A stretch of 58,641 nt of DNA from Colwellia sp. (GTDB lineage Bacteria > Pseudomonadota > Gammaproteobacteria > Enterobacterales > Alteromonadaceae), in NCBI GenBank assembly GCA_013215295.1, contig JABSOZ010000025.1, forward strand, positions 1 through 58,641, read 5' to 3'. A program made the translations under genes and the position numbers. Below the pieces are notes generated by a model, which was not told the origin of the DNA, searched no databases, and saw only the letters and a list, made by a program, of their open reading frames with translations. Below are positions 25,567 to 34,545 of this stretch, in pieces; within the stretch, counting starts at the first letter, position 1, and every line of letters begins with the position of its first letter.

Positions 25567-26880
25567 CTAAGCGGTTAACTTCAAACTAAAATTAACAGAC
25601 AAACCACCATTTTCGCGGTTAATCAAACGTAATTGTCCATCATGATTACTGACAATTTCATTACACAAGGCTAAGCCTATACCTGTGCCGGTTTGTTTTG
25701 TGGTAAAAAAAGGTAACAACGCTTGTCGTTGTTGAACTTCAGTTAACCCTGTTCCTCTATCATTTACCGTAAAACTTAAAATGTTAGCTTGCTGCTTTAA
25801 GGTAAAACTAACCTCTGAGAGCTCTGAACCTGATTCTTTGGCATTTTTAATTAAATTTATCACCACTTGTTCTAGTTGCCCAGGATCAAAATTAGCAGTT
25901 TCTCTCACGATATCAAGTGTGCAATCTATGTCAGCTAATGTTTTAATTTGATTAAAGAAACGTGATAAATCGACCGATTTTACTTGTGGTTTTGGTAAAC
26001 GAGCGAACTTGGCATATTGACTGATAAAGTCATGTAGATGATGCGCTCTATTACCAATGGTTTCTAATACTTCATCAAGCAAATGGATATGCTCTGGTTG
26101 TTTAAGAATTTTTTGCGCAGAACGTGTCAATGATGAAATAGGGGCAAGAGAGTTATTGAGTTCATGGCTGATCAATCGAATGACTTGCTTCCACATATCA
26201 CTTTCTTTACGGGATATTTCATTAGTCATATTTTTATATAAATATAAAAAGTGTTCTCTACCATTGAGCATAAATTGGCGACAATCAATATTGTAAATTA
26301 CTTGTTTATCATTCTCAGTATCGGTTATTAAGCCTGTTTTTTTCGCTAAAGTTGCTTGCTGTAATGCGGATGATAAATTGTTTTGAAGTTGACTAAAATT
26401 AATGCCTTCTATTTTTTTATTTTGTTTTAATAATTGCTTAGCGGCAATATTACTATAAACAATACTGTCGTTTTTATTGGTGAGTATTAAGGCAACAGGC
26501 GTACTTTGAATGACGGTATCAAGTAATAATTCGCGCTGAAAAATCTCCATACGTTCGTCGCGCAAGGTCGTGGCAAGTTCATTGTAAATATCCACCAATT
26601 GCTCAATTTCGATAAAGTGCTGATTGTGAATGGTCAAGCTAAAGTCATTGTCATTAAAAGCACTAACGCCATTATTTATCGCAGATAATGCTTTCTTGAG
26701 TGGGGCAAGCTGCCAGCTAAAAATTAAACCAAGCAATAACAATGTAACTGATGTTAAAGCCACAATCTCAATAGAGAAAAATGAATAACTTGTTGATAAA
26801 CTTGCTAACAGTAAACCATAGAGCAAAATTAGCGCGCAAACACTGACATATAAGCGGCTAAATACTGATTTTTTTGCCAT
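25567..26880 (-). CDS. Sensor histidine kinase (NtrB/PAS type) of the exporter circuit
   Basis: A 437-residue kinase. Two transmembrane helices (about 10-30 and 34-55) are separated by only a few residues, so there is no periplasmic sensor domain. A HAMP-like linker (about 56-110) leads to a PAS domain (about 118-215). The phosphoacceptor box LISHELNNSLAPISSL (His near 239) and the ATPase domain follow, with N-box INLIKNAKES, DRGTGL and GTGIGLALCNEIV. The start codon overlaps the regulator's stop, so the two are translationally coupled. It should phosphorylate the adjacent sigma-54 activator. The signal may be cytosolic, intramembrane or passed on from the exporter (inference). Confidence 0.92.
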   Translation of the reverse strand: MAKKSVFSRLYVSVCALILLYGLLLASLSTSYSFFSIEIVALTSVTLLLLGLIFSWQLAPLKKALSAINNGVSAFNDNDFSLTIHNQHFIEIEQLVDIYNELATTLRDERMEIFQRELLLDTVIQSTPVALILTNKNDSIVYSNIAAKQLLKQNKKIEGINFSQLQNNLSSALQQATLAKKTGLITDTENDKQVIYNIDCRQFMLNGREHFLYLYKNMTNEISRKESDMWKQVIRLISHELNNSLAPISSLTRSAQKILKQPEHIHLLDEVLETIGNRAHHLHDFISQYAKFARLPKPQVKSVDLSRFFNQIKTLADIDCTLDIVRETANFDPGQLEQVVINLIKNAKESGSELSEVSFTLKQQANILSFTVNDRGTGLTEVQQRQALLPFFTTKQTGTGIGLALCNEIVSNHDGQLRLINRENGGLSVNFSLKLTA

Positions 26881-28223
26881 TAAGCGGAGATCTCAAATTT
26901 TTTCATACGACGATATAGTGCTGAACGACTAAGACCAAGCAGTTTAGCTGCCTCAGAAATAACACCACTCGCATTACTTATCGCGTTGTTAATGTCTTCT
27001 TCAGTCACTTCTTCATTACTCGTTGATAACAATGATTGAGGTAATTCTACGTCTAAACCGAGAACGTCACTATCAATTAATTTATTTTTCGATAAAAGCG
27101 AAGCTCTTTGCATAACGTTTTTAAGTTCTCTAATATTACCTGGCCAAGCGTAATGTTTGAGGGTTTGAGAGGCCATATCGGAAAGTTTATATTCGCTACC
27201 TAAAAAGAACTCAGCTAAAGGTAAAATATCAGATTTTCTTTGATTAAGTGATTTTATAGCCAGTTCAATAACATTGAGCCGATAGTATAAATCTTCACGA
27301 AATTCACCTTTTACAATAGCGCTTTTGATGTCAGCATTAGTTGCACTGATAATGCGCACTTTTACTTTTAATGTTTCGCTACCGCCAATACGTTCAAATT
27401 CGCCTGTTTCGAGCACTCGCAGTAGTTTTGCTTGGCCATCAAGTGATAAATTAGCTATTTCATCAAGAAATAAAGTGCCCTTATCTGCTAATTCGAATCG
27501 ACCAATACGTCGTTTAGTGATGCCTGTGTATGAGCCTGCTTCTGCGCCAAATAATTCCGCTGCCATGAGTTCTTGAGATAAGGCGCCAACATTCACTTTA
27601 ATGAAAGGACCTGCTTTACAGCTTGAATTGGCTTGTACTATTTCGGCTATTTTTTCTTTGCCTGCACCGTTAGGCCCGGTAATAAATATAGAAACATCGG
27701 CATGTGCTACTTGGGTGGTTATTTGCAATAAATCGAACATTGCATCACTTTGAAAGCGTAACCCACAAAGGTCATATTTTTCAGCTAGTATTTTACGTTT
27801 GTTATTATGCTTTATCGCCGAACTACGTTGCGTTTGTTGTAGCTCACCAAGTTCTAATAAATTGTTCACGGTAATAATTAATTTGTCGTCATCCCAAGGT
27901 TTGCCGATGTAGTCGCTTGCCCCAGATTTTACTAACTCGATAGCGGTCTCTAAGTGAGTCCAGGCAGTCATTAAAATTATCGGTAAATCATCAAAGTGCT
28001 GACGAATTTCGTTGAATAATTCAATGCCTTCTTCACCTGACGTAGTGTCTTTAGTAAAGTTCATATCCTGCATAACGAGATCGTAATGATGTTCAGAAAG
28101 TGCAATTAAGCCTAGTTCAGGTGTAAGACGGTGCTCACAATCGATATTATTAATCATAAACAATACCTTCAACGCATGAGCAATGTCTGGGTTGTCATCA
28201 ATAACGAGAATTCGAGCTTTCAT
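26880..28223 (-). CDS. NtrC-type sigma-54-dependent response regulator
   Basis: 447 residues. The receiver domain (1-120) has phosphoacceptor Asp53 (VMQDMNF) and Lys108. The AAA+ domain has Walker A GPNGAGKE (183-190) and Walker B TLFLDE (250-255). The loop that contacts sigma-54 reads GSYTGI (230-235) instead of the usual GAFTGA, an uncommon variant that keeps the Thr-Gly. The C-terminal Fis-type helix-turn-helix reads ISEAAKLLGLSRSALYRRMKKF. It is coupled to the kinase gene downstream. The exporter operon ends 97 bases upstream on the same strand and has a sigma-54 promoter with repeated half-sites, the probable target. Confidence 0.95.
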   Translation of the reverse strand: MKARILVIDDNPDIAHALKVLFMINNIDCEHRLTPELGLIALSEHHYDLVMQDMNFTKDTTSGEEGIELFNEIRQHFDDLPIILMTAWTHLETAIELVKSGASDYIGKPWDDDKLIITVNNLLELGELQQTQRSSAIKHNNKRKILAEKYDLCGLRFQSDAMFDLLQITTQVAHADVSIFITGPNGAGKEKIAEIVQANSSCKAGPFIKVNVGALSQELMAAELFGAEAGSYTGITKRRIGRFELADKGTLFLDEIANLSLDGQAKLLRVLETGEFERIGGSETLKVKVRIISATNADIKSAIVKGEFREDLYYRLNVIELAIKSLNQRKSDILPLAEFFLGSEYKLSDMASQTLKHYAWPGNIRELKNVMQRASLLSKNKLIDSDVLGLDVELPQSLLSTSNEEVTEEDINNAISNASGVISEAAKLLGLSRSALYRRMKKFEISA

Positions 28224-28259
28224 TGAAATGGGTTGTCCTTAAATATAGATAACTAAAAT

Positions 28260-28306
28260 ATTAGCTTAATAACCAAGTAATTAATATAAGTGACTATTAA
28301 GCTAAT
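28260..28306. repeat. Inverted repeat between permease and regulator genes
   Basis: Perfect 12-base arms ATTAGCTTAATA (28260-28271) and TATTAAGCTAAT (28295-28306), loop 23 bases. It lies after the permease stop and 37 bases before the regulator's start on the same strand. It could be a weak terminator or attenuator, or an operator for the regulator gene. Confidence 0.4.
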
Positions 28307-28319
28307 TTTAGCGCATTTT

Positions 28320-29537
28320 CTATGCGCTACGGGTCACTATGGCGGGGTCAATATTTGCGGCACGTTTGGCTGGAAACCATACGGCTAAAATATTAACAAT
28401 CCACATAACTAAACCTGTTAGCAATAATACACTAACGTTCATAAAGTTTTGACTCGCTTGTTCAGATAATTCAAAAGTAATCATCAAGGTAACCAAAATA
28501 CCAATCAATAAACCTGCCAAGGTAATGATGCTGTTTTCAGTTAAAAAGTAACGCATAATATCACGTTTTTTTGCACCCAAGGCGCGACGAGTACCAATTT
28601 GCTTACGTTTTTGAGTCACTTGAAACGCAGTTAATCCTGTCATACCTAAGCCCGTAATAATAAGTAAGACTACACTGATCACTAACATCGTTAATGCACG
28701 ACTTCCTCGCCCATCATACATACGTTTTTGGGTACGCTTTAATAGTTCACTCGTTCTAATATAGCGGCCACGTTCTTGGTAGAAAACATCAATAATATCT
28801 TCCATCATCGCTGTGCCTTTGCCTGATTCAACCCGAATCAAATAGTGAGGTTGCTGGCTTTGATCCCATTTTACTTGTGGTCTTATAATAGACTGATAAG
28901 ACTTACCTCGGGCATTAAGACGCTCTCCCACCATAAAGTTACTGTAAATACCAACCACTTGTACGGGGTCAGCGTTTTTTGCTAACCAAATAGTTTGTCC
29001 TAAGGCGGGTTGATCAGCGAAAAGTGCCGTGGCCATATCTTGACTGATCATCACTTGTGAGGCATTTTCGGGGGTTGTACTCGTTTCGCCTTTGATCACA
29101 TCACTGGCGTTAAGTAGTCGTCCTTCAATAAGCGATAACTGTAAAACATCAAAGATATTTTCATCCGAATGAAAAACCACTGTTTTATATTCTTGGGCGT
29201 CTTCTTCTGTCGCTAAATAAACGTTAATCATTCTCTCTGCGGTAAAAGGTACCGCATTTGAAGGAGCAACATTGATGACATTGGGCATGTTTTTTACCCG
29301 TTCAAGGTCTTTTACCAATGCTTGACCAATATCTTGTGTTTCATCAAAAAATTCAGGCGAAATACGAATAATATCTTCATGTGGAATGCCTGATGGCATA
29401 CCCCATTCTCGTAATGTGTCAGTGGCAACAAGTACCGAACTGCTTAATACTCCCATGGTAAAAGCGATTTGAATAACCATTAATATCGTTAGGAATTTAT
29501 TTTGTTTTAAGCTGAGAAAAATAGGTTTAATATCCAT
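28320..29537 (-). CDS. MacB-like ABC exporter permease (second)
   Basis: A 405-residue FtsX/MacB-type permease. One N-terminal transmembrane helix (about 18-40) is followed by a periplasmic MacB-PCD domain (about 41-275) and three C-terminal helices (about 285-310, 333-357, 368-390). KRKQIGTRRALGAKKRDIMRYFLTE is the coupling helix that contacts the ATPase. It lies 10 bases after the first permease gene, and the two probably form a heterodimer. It is the last gene of the adaptor-ATPase-permease-permease operon. The cargo is not evident from sequence. Confidence 0.88.
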   Translation of the reverse strand: MDIKPIFLSLKQNKFLTILMVIQIAFTMGVLSSSVLVATDTLREWGMPSGIPHEDIIRISPEFFDETQDIGQALVKDLERVKNMPNVINVAPSNAVPFTAERMINVYLATEEDAQEYKTVVFHSDENIFDVLQLSLIEGRLLNASDVIKGETSTTPENASQVMISQDMATALFADQPALGQTIWLAKNADPVQVVGIYSNFMVGERLNARGKSYQSIIRPQVKWDQSQQPHYLIRVESGKGTAMMEDIIDVFYQERGRYIRTSELLKRTQKRMYDGRGSRALTMLVISVVLLIITGLGMTGLTAFQVTQKRKQIGTRRALGAKKRDIMRYFLTENSIITLAGLLIGILVTLMITFELSEQASQNFMNVSVLLLTGLVMWIVNILAVWFPAKRAANIDPAIVTRSA

Positions 29538-29547
29538 GTATCTCTCC

Positions 29548-30906
29548 TTATTGTGATTTTAATTGGCTAGCTGGCGGTGTATTACAAAGGCGCCAAATAG
29601 GGTAAATACTCGTGACAAGCGTACATACTATGCCAGTAATAAATGCGTTGGTTATCATGGTGAAATCTAAAGCATATAGCGGCTGTAAATCTTCGAGTTG
29701 ACGGGTGTAATCAGAAGAATAAAGTGCGATCTTCATCATGCCTAATAATCCAAAATGAGCAACGACAATACCTAACAATCCACCGAGAAAACCAATGATA
29801 ACCACTTCAATAATATGCTGAGCAATGATGGTTTTCTTTTTCGCCCCTAATGCTCTGCGTAAACTAACCTCTTTGGTTCTGCGCATAAACTTAGCTAATA
29901 TAATACCTACTGCATTTAACAGACATACTGCAAAAAACAGTGTTGATATTAATGAGAAAACATTCATGAAATCATTGCGACCATTGATATAAGTAAATTG
30001 GTCGTTAAGGTTGGTGACGTAGGTTAAAATTTCACGAGGAAAGCGGCCTAACGATTTTTGTTCTTCAATATAATTATGCAGTTGCTGATTATAGCTTTCT
30101 ACTTGGTCATCAGGGATTTCAGCCCAAAAGGTAACCCAAGAACACTCTGAATTAATTAAGCGCTCGGTATTTTCAGTACGGAAACTTCTTGAAATATCGG
30201 CATTGCCTGCCCAACAGTCAAAGCCAGCACGACGTGGTAATTCATTTTCCATAGCGAAGGTATAAGGAATGAAAAAGTTATCGGGACGCGCGGTACTAAA
30301 ACTACGGTCATAAAATTTACGGGCTAAATGCCAAGTATCTAATACGCCAATAATTTTAAGCGTATGGGTACCAATACGCACATTTTCACCAACACTGTTC
30401 TTACCGCCAAAAAGCTTGTCATTCATTAATTTACTAATAACGATGACACCTTCACCACTGTTTTCTATAGCTTTGTCCCAGCCATTACCAAATAAGAAGG
30501 GCGGTTCAAACATAGTGAAAAAGTCACTACTGGTGACAGCGGCAAAAGTTCTTAGCGGGTTAATGTTTTCATCTTCAACATTTAAAATACCGTAAGTAGA
30601 CCAGTTAAAGGTTTGCTTAACGCCAGGTAGATCCATTGCCATTAAATTAAGGGTATCTTTATAGGTGGTATCGACCAAGCGTGATTGATGAGCGACTTCT
30701 TCTGCGGTAATTTCACGGTTATCCATTTGCACTAAAAAGATGTTTTTACTTTTGTGTGCTAAAGGAACTTGTCCACCTTGGTAGCTCATGGTTTTAACTG
30801 TCGTGTAAAAACCTAAACCAATGGCAATGGTTAAAATGGTTAAGAAAGTCAATGAAGGTTTGTCCCTCAGGCTTTTTAACGCAAGCTGTAAATTATAGTT
30901 AAACAT
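29548..30906 (-). CDS. MacB-like ABC exporter permease (first)
   Basis: A 452-residue permease with the same plan as its neighbour: N-terminal helix (about 15-37), a large periplasmic domain (about 38-315), three C-terminal helices, and the coupling sequence RRTKEVSLRRALGAKKKTI. The periplasmic domain holds two cysteines (RAGFDCWAGN and LINSECSWV, about 30 residues apart) that could form a disulfide; the second permease lacks these. The divergence from its partner supports a heterodimer. It starts 9 bases after the ATPase stop, which implies tight co-expression. Confidence 0.87.
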   Translation of the reverse strand: MFNYNLQLALKSLRDKPSLTFLTILTIAIGLGFYTTVKTMSYQGGQVPLAHKSKNIFLVQMDNREITAEEVAHQSRLVDTTYKDTLNLMAMDLPGVKQTFNWSTYGILNVEDENINPLRTFAAVTSSDFFTMFEPPFLFGNGWDKAIENSGEGVIVISKLMNDKLFGGKNSVGENVRIGTHTLKIIGVLDTWHLARKFYDRSFSTARPDNFFIPYTFAMENELPRRAGFDCWAGNADISRSFRTENTERLINSECSWVTFWAEIPDDQVESYNQQLHNYIEEQKSLGRFPREILTYVTNLNDQFTYINGRNDFMNVFSLISTLFFAVCLLNAVGIILAKFMRRTKEVSLRRALGAKKKTIIAQHIIEVVIIGFLGGLLGIVVAHFGLLGMMKIALYSSDYTRQLEDLQPLYALDFTMITNAFITGIVCTLVTSIYPIWRLCNTPPASQLKSQ

Positions 30907-30915
30907 GTTTAGCTC

Positions 30916-31617
30916 CTATGCGCTGCGCATTACGTCTTTAGCAACGGCTTTCTCAATATCACTTACTTGGCCATCAAATATTTGAATATTACGATGTGCG
31001 CGACGTGCCAATTGGTCGTCATGCGTCACCATAATAATAGTGGTGCCTTTGCTGTTAATATCTTCAAGCAATTCCATGACTTGCTGAGCCATTAATGAAT
31101 CTAAGTTACCTGTAGGTTCATCGGCTAATAAAAACTTAGGACTACCGGCAATAGCACGGGCAATGGCAACACGTTGTTGCTGACCACCAGATAATTGCGT
31201 AGGTAAATGCTTCATACGTGAAGCTAAGCCAACGGTTTCAAGTGCGTGTTCTATACGTTCTTTACGTTCTTTTGTACTCATGCCCCGATAGCGTAACGGA
31301 ACATCAACATTGTCAAAGAGGGGTAAATCAGGCAAAAGATTAAAGCTTTGAAAAATAAATCCGATTTTTTCATTTCTAATTTCTGAGAGTCTATCATCAC
31401 TTAATCCTTTTACATTTTGACCATCTAAAAAGTAGTCACCTTCTTCGAATGTTTCTAACGCACCTGCTAAATTTAGAAACGTTGTTTTCCCTGAACCAGA
31501 AGGGCCGGTTACTGAAACAAACTCACCACTTTTTATGTGTAAATTTACGTTGCGAAGTGCGTGTGTTTCTACTAAATCTGTACGGTATATCTTGCTGACA
31601 TTATTCATTTTTAACAT
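30916..31617 (-). CDS. ABC exporter ATP-binding protein (MacB/LolD type)
   Basis: A 233-residue ATPase with Walker A GPSGSGKT, Q-loop FQSFNLL, signature LSGGQQQRVAIARA, Walker B FLLADEPTG and switch HDD. The family pairs with FtsX-like permeases and powers mechanotransmission from the inner membrane rather than classical transport. It sits between the adaptor gene (10 bases upstream) and the two permease genes. No outer-membrane TolC-like channel is encoded nearby, so a shared TolC is presumed. Confidence 0.94.
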   Translation of the reverse strand: MLKMNNVSKIYRTDLVETHALRNVNLHIKSGEFVSVTGPSGSGKTTFLNLAGALETFEEGDYFLDGQNVKGLSDDRLSEIRNEKIGFIFQSFNLLPDLPLFDNVDVPLRYRGMSTKERKERIEHALETVGLASRMKHLPTQLSGGQQQRVAIARAIAGSPKFLLADEPTGNLDSLMAQQVMELLEDINSKGTTIIMVTHDDQLARRAHRNIQIFDGQVSDIEKAVAKDVMRSA

Positions 31618-31627
31618 AGTATTTCCC

Positions 31628-32902
31628 TTAATTGGTCAGATAAATTTTTTCATGATTATTAAAGATATCAATGCTTGATATCACGATTTGGTCACCGACT
31701 TTTAAACCCGATACCACTTCAATTTCTCCAATGCTACGAGCACCTAGTGTGACTTTTTTGCGTGTAGCGTTATCGTTATTAACGATATAAACAATGCGCC
31801 CACCACCACTCTCTACGAAAGCGCCGCGACGAATTTTTAAAATATTTTCTTTTGACTCGATTAAGATACGTGCGCTAACCCGTTGGTTTTGGCGTAGGTT
31901 TGCAACAATATCGTCATTGAAGCGTAAACGACCGACCACTTGTCCGTTAGTCACTTCAGGTGAAATCGCAATAATCTGTCCTTGATGAGTTTCGCCGTTG
32001 AAGCTAATTTCACAGGCAAGGCCAACGCCTAAATCATCAGCAAAACTTTCTGGAATATTGACTTCAACTTCAAAGGCACTTAAATCGATAACCGTAATTA
32101 ATGAGGTGTTTGCAGGTACGCTGTCTTTTTCACGAATGTTAACGCTACCAATAATACCGTCGGTGGGAGCGATGAGCACCAACTCACTCACTTGGCGCTT
32201 TAAATCATTAACGACAAATTGCTGTCTGTCTAATTGTGATTTTTTGCTTTTTAGATCAAACTCCATACTTTCTTTTTGTAAATCAAAATTCTGTTTTGCA
32301 TGTTGATGAGATAAAGAAGCGCGTTTAAATTCTGCGAGCTTTTCTTCATGTTCTTTTTTGCTAATCAGTGAACTTTTAATGCTGGTATCAGCACGATCTT
32401 TATTAACTTCAGCTGCTTCTAAGTTTACTGCTGACATTTCAATGACTTGTTGGGTGTTTAATTGTGTACTTTTTATTTCGATTTTATGACGACCTACAGC
32501 AAGATCAAGCTGTTCTAACGTCGCTAATTCTTGTTCATAGCGATTCTTTAACTGCGGGCTATTTATTTCAGCAAGTATTTGACCTTGCTTAACTTGGTCA
32601 CCTGCTTTAATAAATAAACTTACAATACCGGGCGCCGTGGCATAAAGTGTAGGGCTATTGGCTGCAACGACTTTCCCTTGCACGCCAATATCACGCTGTA
32701 AGTTACCTTGCTGCACGGTAGCAAAGCGTAAACGCTCTTTAGAAACTGTTAAATCTGAAGAAAACATACTATTAAACTTCGGAAGTACAATAATAATAAA
32801 AGCAACAATAATGGCTATCGCAATTAATCCTTTAAAAACGAGTGACTTTTTAACGCCACTTTGTTCAATTTGGACGTCTTGTCCTGAGGTGTCTCTAAAC
32901 AT
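31628..32902 (-). CDS. HlyD/MacA-type periplasmic adaptor protein
   Basis: About 424 residues from MFRDTSGQDVQIEQSG; the AGGAAA site just before 32902 supports this over the upstream Met at 32944. A transmembrane anchor (about 20-42) is followed by the lipoyl half (APGIVSLFIKAGDQVKQGQILAEI), a long alpha-hairpin (about 115-230), the second lipoyl half (APTDGIIGSVNIREKDSVPANT) and a beta-barrel domain. It links the inner-membrane ABC exporter to an outer-membrane channel. It is the first gene of the exporter operon, with a sigma-54 promoter 68 bases upstream. Confidence 0.92.
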   Translation of the reverse strand: MFRDTSGQDVQIEQSGVKKSLVFKGLIAIAIIVAFIIIVLPKFNSMFSSDLTVSKERLRFATVQQGNLQRDIGVQGKVVAANSPTLYATAPGIVSLFIKAGDQVKQGQILAEINSPQLKNRYEQELATLEQLDLAVGRHKIEIKSTQLNTQQVIEMSAVNLEAAEVNKDRADTSIKSSLISKKEHEEKLAEFKRASLSHQHAKQNFDLQKESMEFDLKSKKSQLDRQQFVVNDLKRQVSELVLIAPTDGIIGSVNIREKDSVPANTSLITVIDLSAFEVEVNIPESFADDLGVGLACEISFNGETHQGQIIAISPEVTNGQVVGRLRFNDDIVANLRQNQRVSARILIESKENILKIRRGAFVESGGGRIVYIVNNDNATRKKVTLGARSIGEIEVVSGLKVGDQIVISSIDIFNNHEKIYLTN

Positions 32903-32979
32903 ATCGGTTTCCTGTGCTGAACTGTTGATGCATTGAGCATGCAATTCAAACGTAACTAAATGGTAATTAAGTATTGTTT

Positions 32980-32995
32980 AGCAGGAATAATGCCA
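32980..32995 (-). promoter_or_regulatory. Sigma-54 (-24/-12) promoter of the exporter operon
   Basis: On the minus strand the sequence is TGGCATTATTCCTGCT. The GG of the -24 and the GC of the -12 are exactly 10 bases apart, as in the consensus TGGCACG-N4-TTGCW. The predicted start is near 32970, leaving a 68-base leader before the adaptor's ATG. An NtrC-type activator is encoded in the same cluster. Confidence 0.65.
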
Positions 32996-33044
32996 AGTTG
33001 TAATCTATTGTTTTTTAATGAAATTATTTATTTTGTGGTGCGGG

Positions 33045-33085
33045 CGAACAGTAAGTGTTCGGTGGTTGAAGTGAGCGAACACTTA
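33045..33085. promoter_or_regulatory. Repeated half-sites, candidate binding sites for the sigma-54 activator
   Basis: CGAACA (33045-33050) and TGTTCG (33056-33061) form one dyad. TAAGTGTTCG (33052-33061) and CGAACACTTA (33076-33085) form a larger one with 10-base arms. The three half-sites lie about 75-115 bases upstream of the predicted exporter start, the usual distance for an NtrC-type upstream activating sequence. Confidence 0.5.
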
Positions 33086-33117
33086 TAATTACCAGGACAA
33101 AAGCTGTTTTGATTTAG

Positions 33118-33525
33118 TTATGGCGTAAGATGACTTACTTGCTTTAATTCTAATTTTGTTAGTTTTGCGTAAAACCTAGGATAAGACCAACCGTATCCCC
33201 ATCTAAATTTTGTCGGTAAAAAAGGGGTGCCGCCGACTCTAACGCCCGCGAGCATGAGAGCCGCTATCTGAGGTTCTCCGACGTTAGAGACACACGTTTT
33301 CAAGGCAATATCCGATTGTAAGCGTTCTTGATAAGTTCCACCCTGCCAGTACGCTAGATCATGTTGCTGACAACAACTGAGCCAAAGATTTTTTTGTTTG
33401 AATGTACCGTCAGGAAATGAACTACAGCCATCACTGGTAAATGGTTTAAGCGTGTCTGCAGATGCTGTAAATGCATAAGCAGTAAGCACTATTGTTAATG
33501 TCAGCTTTAACAGAATAGTGTTCAT
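33118..33525 (-). CDS. Secreted phospholipase A2-like protein
   Basis: A 135-residue protein with a Sec signal (1-23, ending ASA). The core CCQQHDLAYWQGG carries the His-Asp pair of the phospholipase A2 active site (CCxxHD), preceded by DGCSSFPDGT and followed by a further Cys (LKTCVSN). The fold usually uses disulfides and calcium, so an exported lipase acting on phospholipid is likely. Catalysis is not proven, because the canonical calcium loop is not obvious. It lies 24 bases after the cyclophilin gene and is probably co-transcribed. The sigma-54 exporter promoter starts just downstream. Confidence 0.7.
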   Translation of the reverse strand: MNTILLKLTLTIVLTAYAFTASADTLKPFTSDGCSSFPDGTFKQKNLWLSCCQQHDLAYWQGGTYQERLQSDIALKTCVSNVGEPQIAALMLAGVRVGGTPFLPTKFRWGYGWSYPRFYAKLTKLELKQVSHLTP

Positions 33526-33549
33526 GGCGTGTTCCTTCAGTTGCTTGTG

Positions 33550-34416
33550 CTATTTCGTTATTGTGGCAAAGCGTGTTTTTACCGGTGTTTGACAAACATC
33601 TAATACCGGAGGAGGTTTTTTGTAAAAAAAGGCATTTTCACGTTTTTTACGTTTCACTATCATTTCACTATAGGTAGGATGTTCGGTATTTTGCACCTGC
33701 AGTAAAATTTGTTGATCTTTAGGCACATCATTCATCATTTGCATGCTGAGCATTGGCGTGTAATCTTTTTTATCAACAGGTGTATCACCTTCAATAACGG
33801 ATGTTCTCGTTATCGCTTGTATGTTGTTCATGCCATAAACTACGCGACCAAATACGGTCATGATGCGATCTAAATAACGCGTTGCTTGACCATTCACTAT
33901 ATAAAAGTGGCTTGAGCCTGAATCAGGTTCATTACCGCGAGCCATGGCAATAACGCCAGGGCAATGGGTTAGCCAAGCCATTTTTTCACTGGGATTGTGC
34001 CCTATAGGAAAGCCGTCTTTAAAACCTGTTTGTTCAGCGAATAAGTCATTGTCTTGAATCTTGGTGAAGTGCCAGTTTTCTTGGGTAGTAAAATCACCTT
34101 CCATTTTCAATATAGGTACAGATTTATCAGCACTACTTCCATCTTCTGGACCACCTTGAGCAACAAAACCATCGATGACGCGGTAAAACTTATTACCATC
34201 ATAGTGACCTGATTTAGTGAGTTTGATAAATTGCTCCACATGTTTTGGAGAAAACTGCGGCGCCAGTTCAATGACAACTTTACCATGAGGCAAAGTGAGC
34301 AATACGGTTTTATCAGTAGCTAAAGTACGCCATTCATCGGCTTTATACGTATCGCTCGCTAAAGTAGAATAGCTCAATAAGCATGAGCTAAGGGCTATAA
34401 TAATGCTAAGTTTCAT
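33550..34416 (-). CDS. Periplasmic cyclophilin-type peptidyl-prolyl isomerase
   Basis: 288 residues with a Sec signal (1-20). The cyclophilin domain (about 35-230) has GKVVIELAPQFSPKHVEQF, GNKFYRVIDGFVAQGG, GVIAMARGNEPDSGSSHFYI and FGRVVYGMNNI. An insertion (KMEGDFTTQENWHFTK...) and a basic C-terminal tail are extra relative to E. coli PpiA. It catalyses proline isomerisation in exported proteins. The downstream phospholipase-like gene could be a client, but this is only a positional guess. Confidence 0.9.
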   Translation of the reverse strand: MKLSIIIALSSCLLSYSTLASDTYKADEWRTLATDKTVLLTLPHGKVVIELAPQFSPKHVEQFIKLTKSGHYDGNKFYRVIDGFVAQGGPEDGSSADKSVPILKMEGDFTTQENWHFTKIQDNDLFAEQTGFKDGFPIGHNPSEKMAWLTHCPGVIAMARGNEPDSGSSHFYIVNGQATRYLDRIMTVFGRVVYGMNNIQAITRTSVIEGDTPVDKKDYTPMLSMQMMNDVPKDQQILLQVQNTEHPTYSEMIVKRKKRENAFFYKKPPPVLDVCQTPVKTRFATITK

Positions 34417-34545
34417 CGAATGTCCTTTATTTTTATTATCTATTTATCGCTTACTATACCCGATCTACTGCAAAATGCTTGGCGCAAAACCATGCAATTG
34501 TTAACATAGCAAAATAGATACTTACGTCGAATTTTGAGGTACTTA

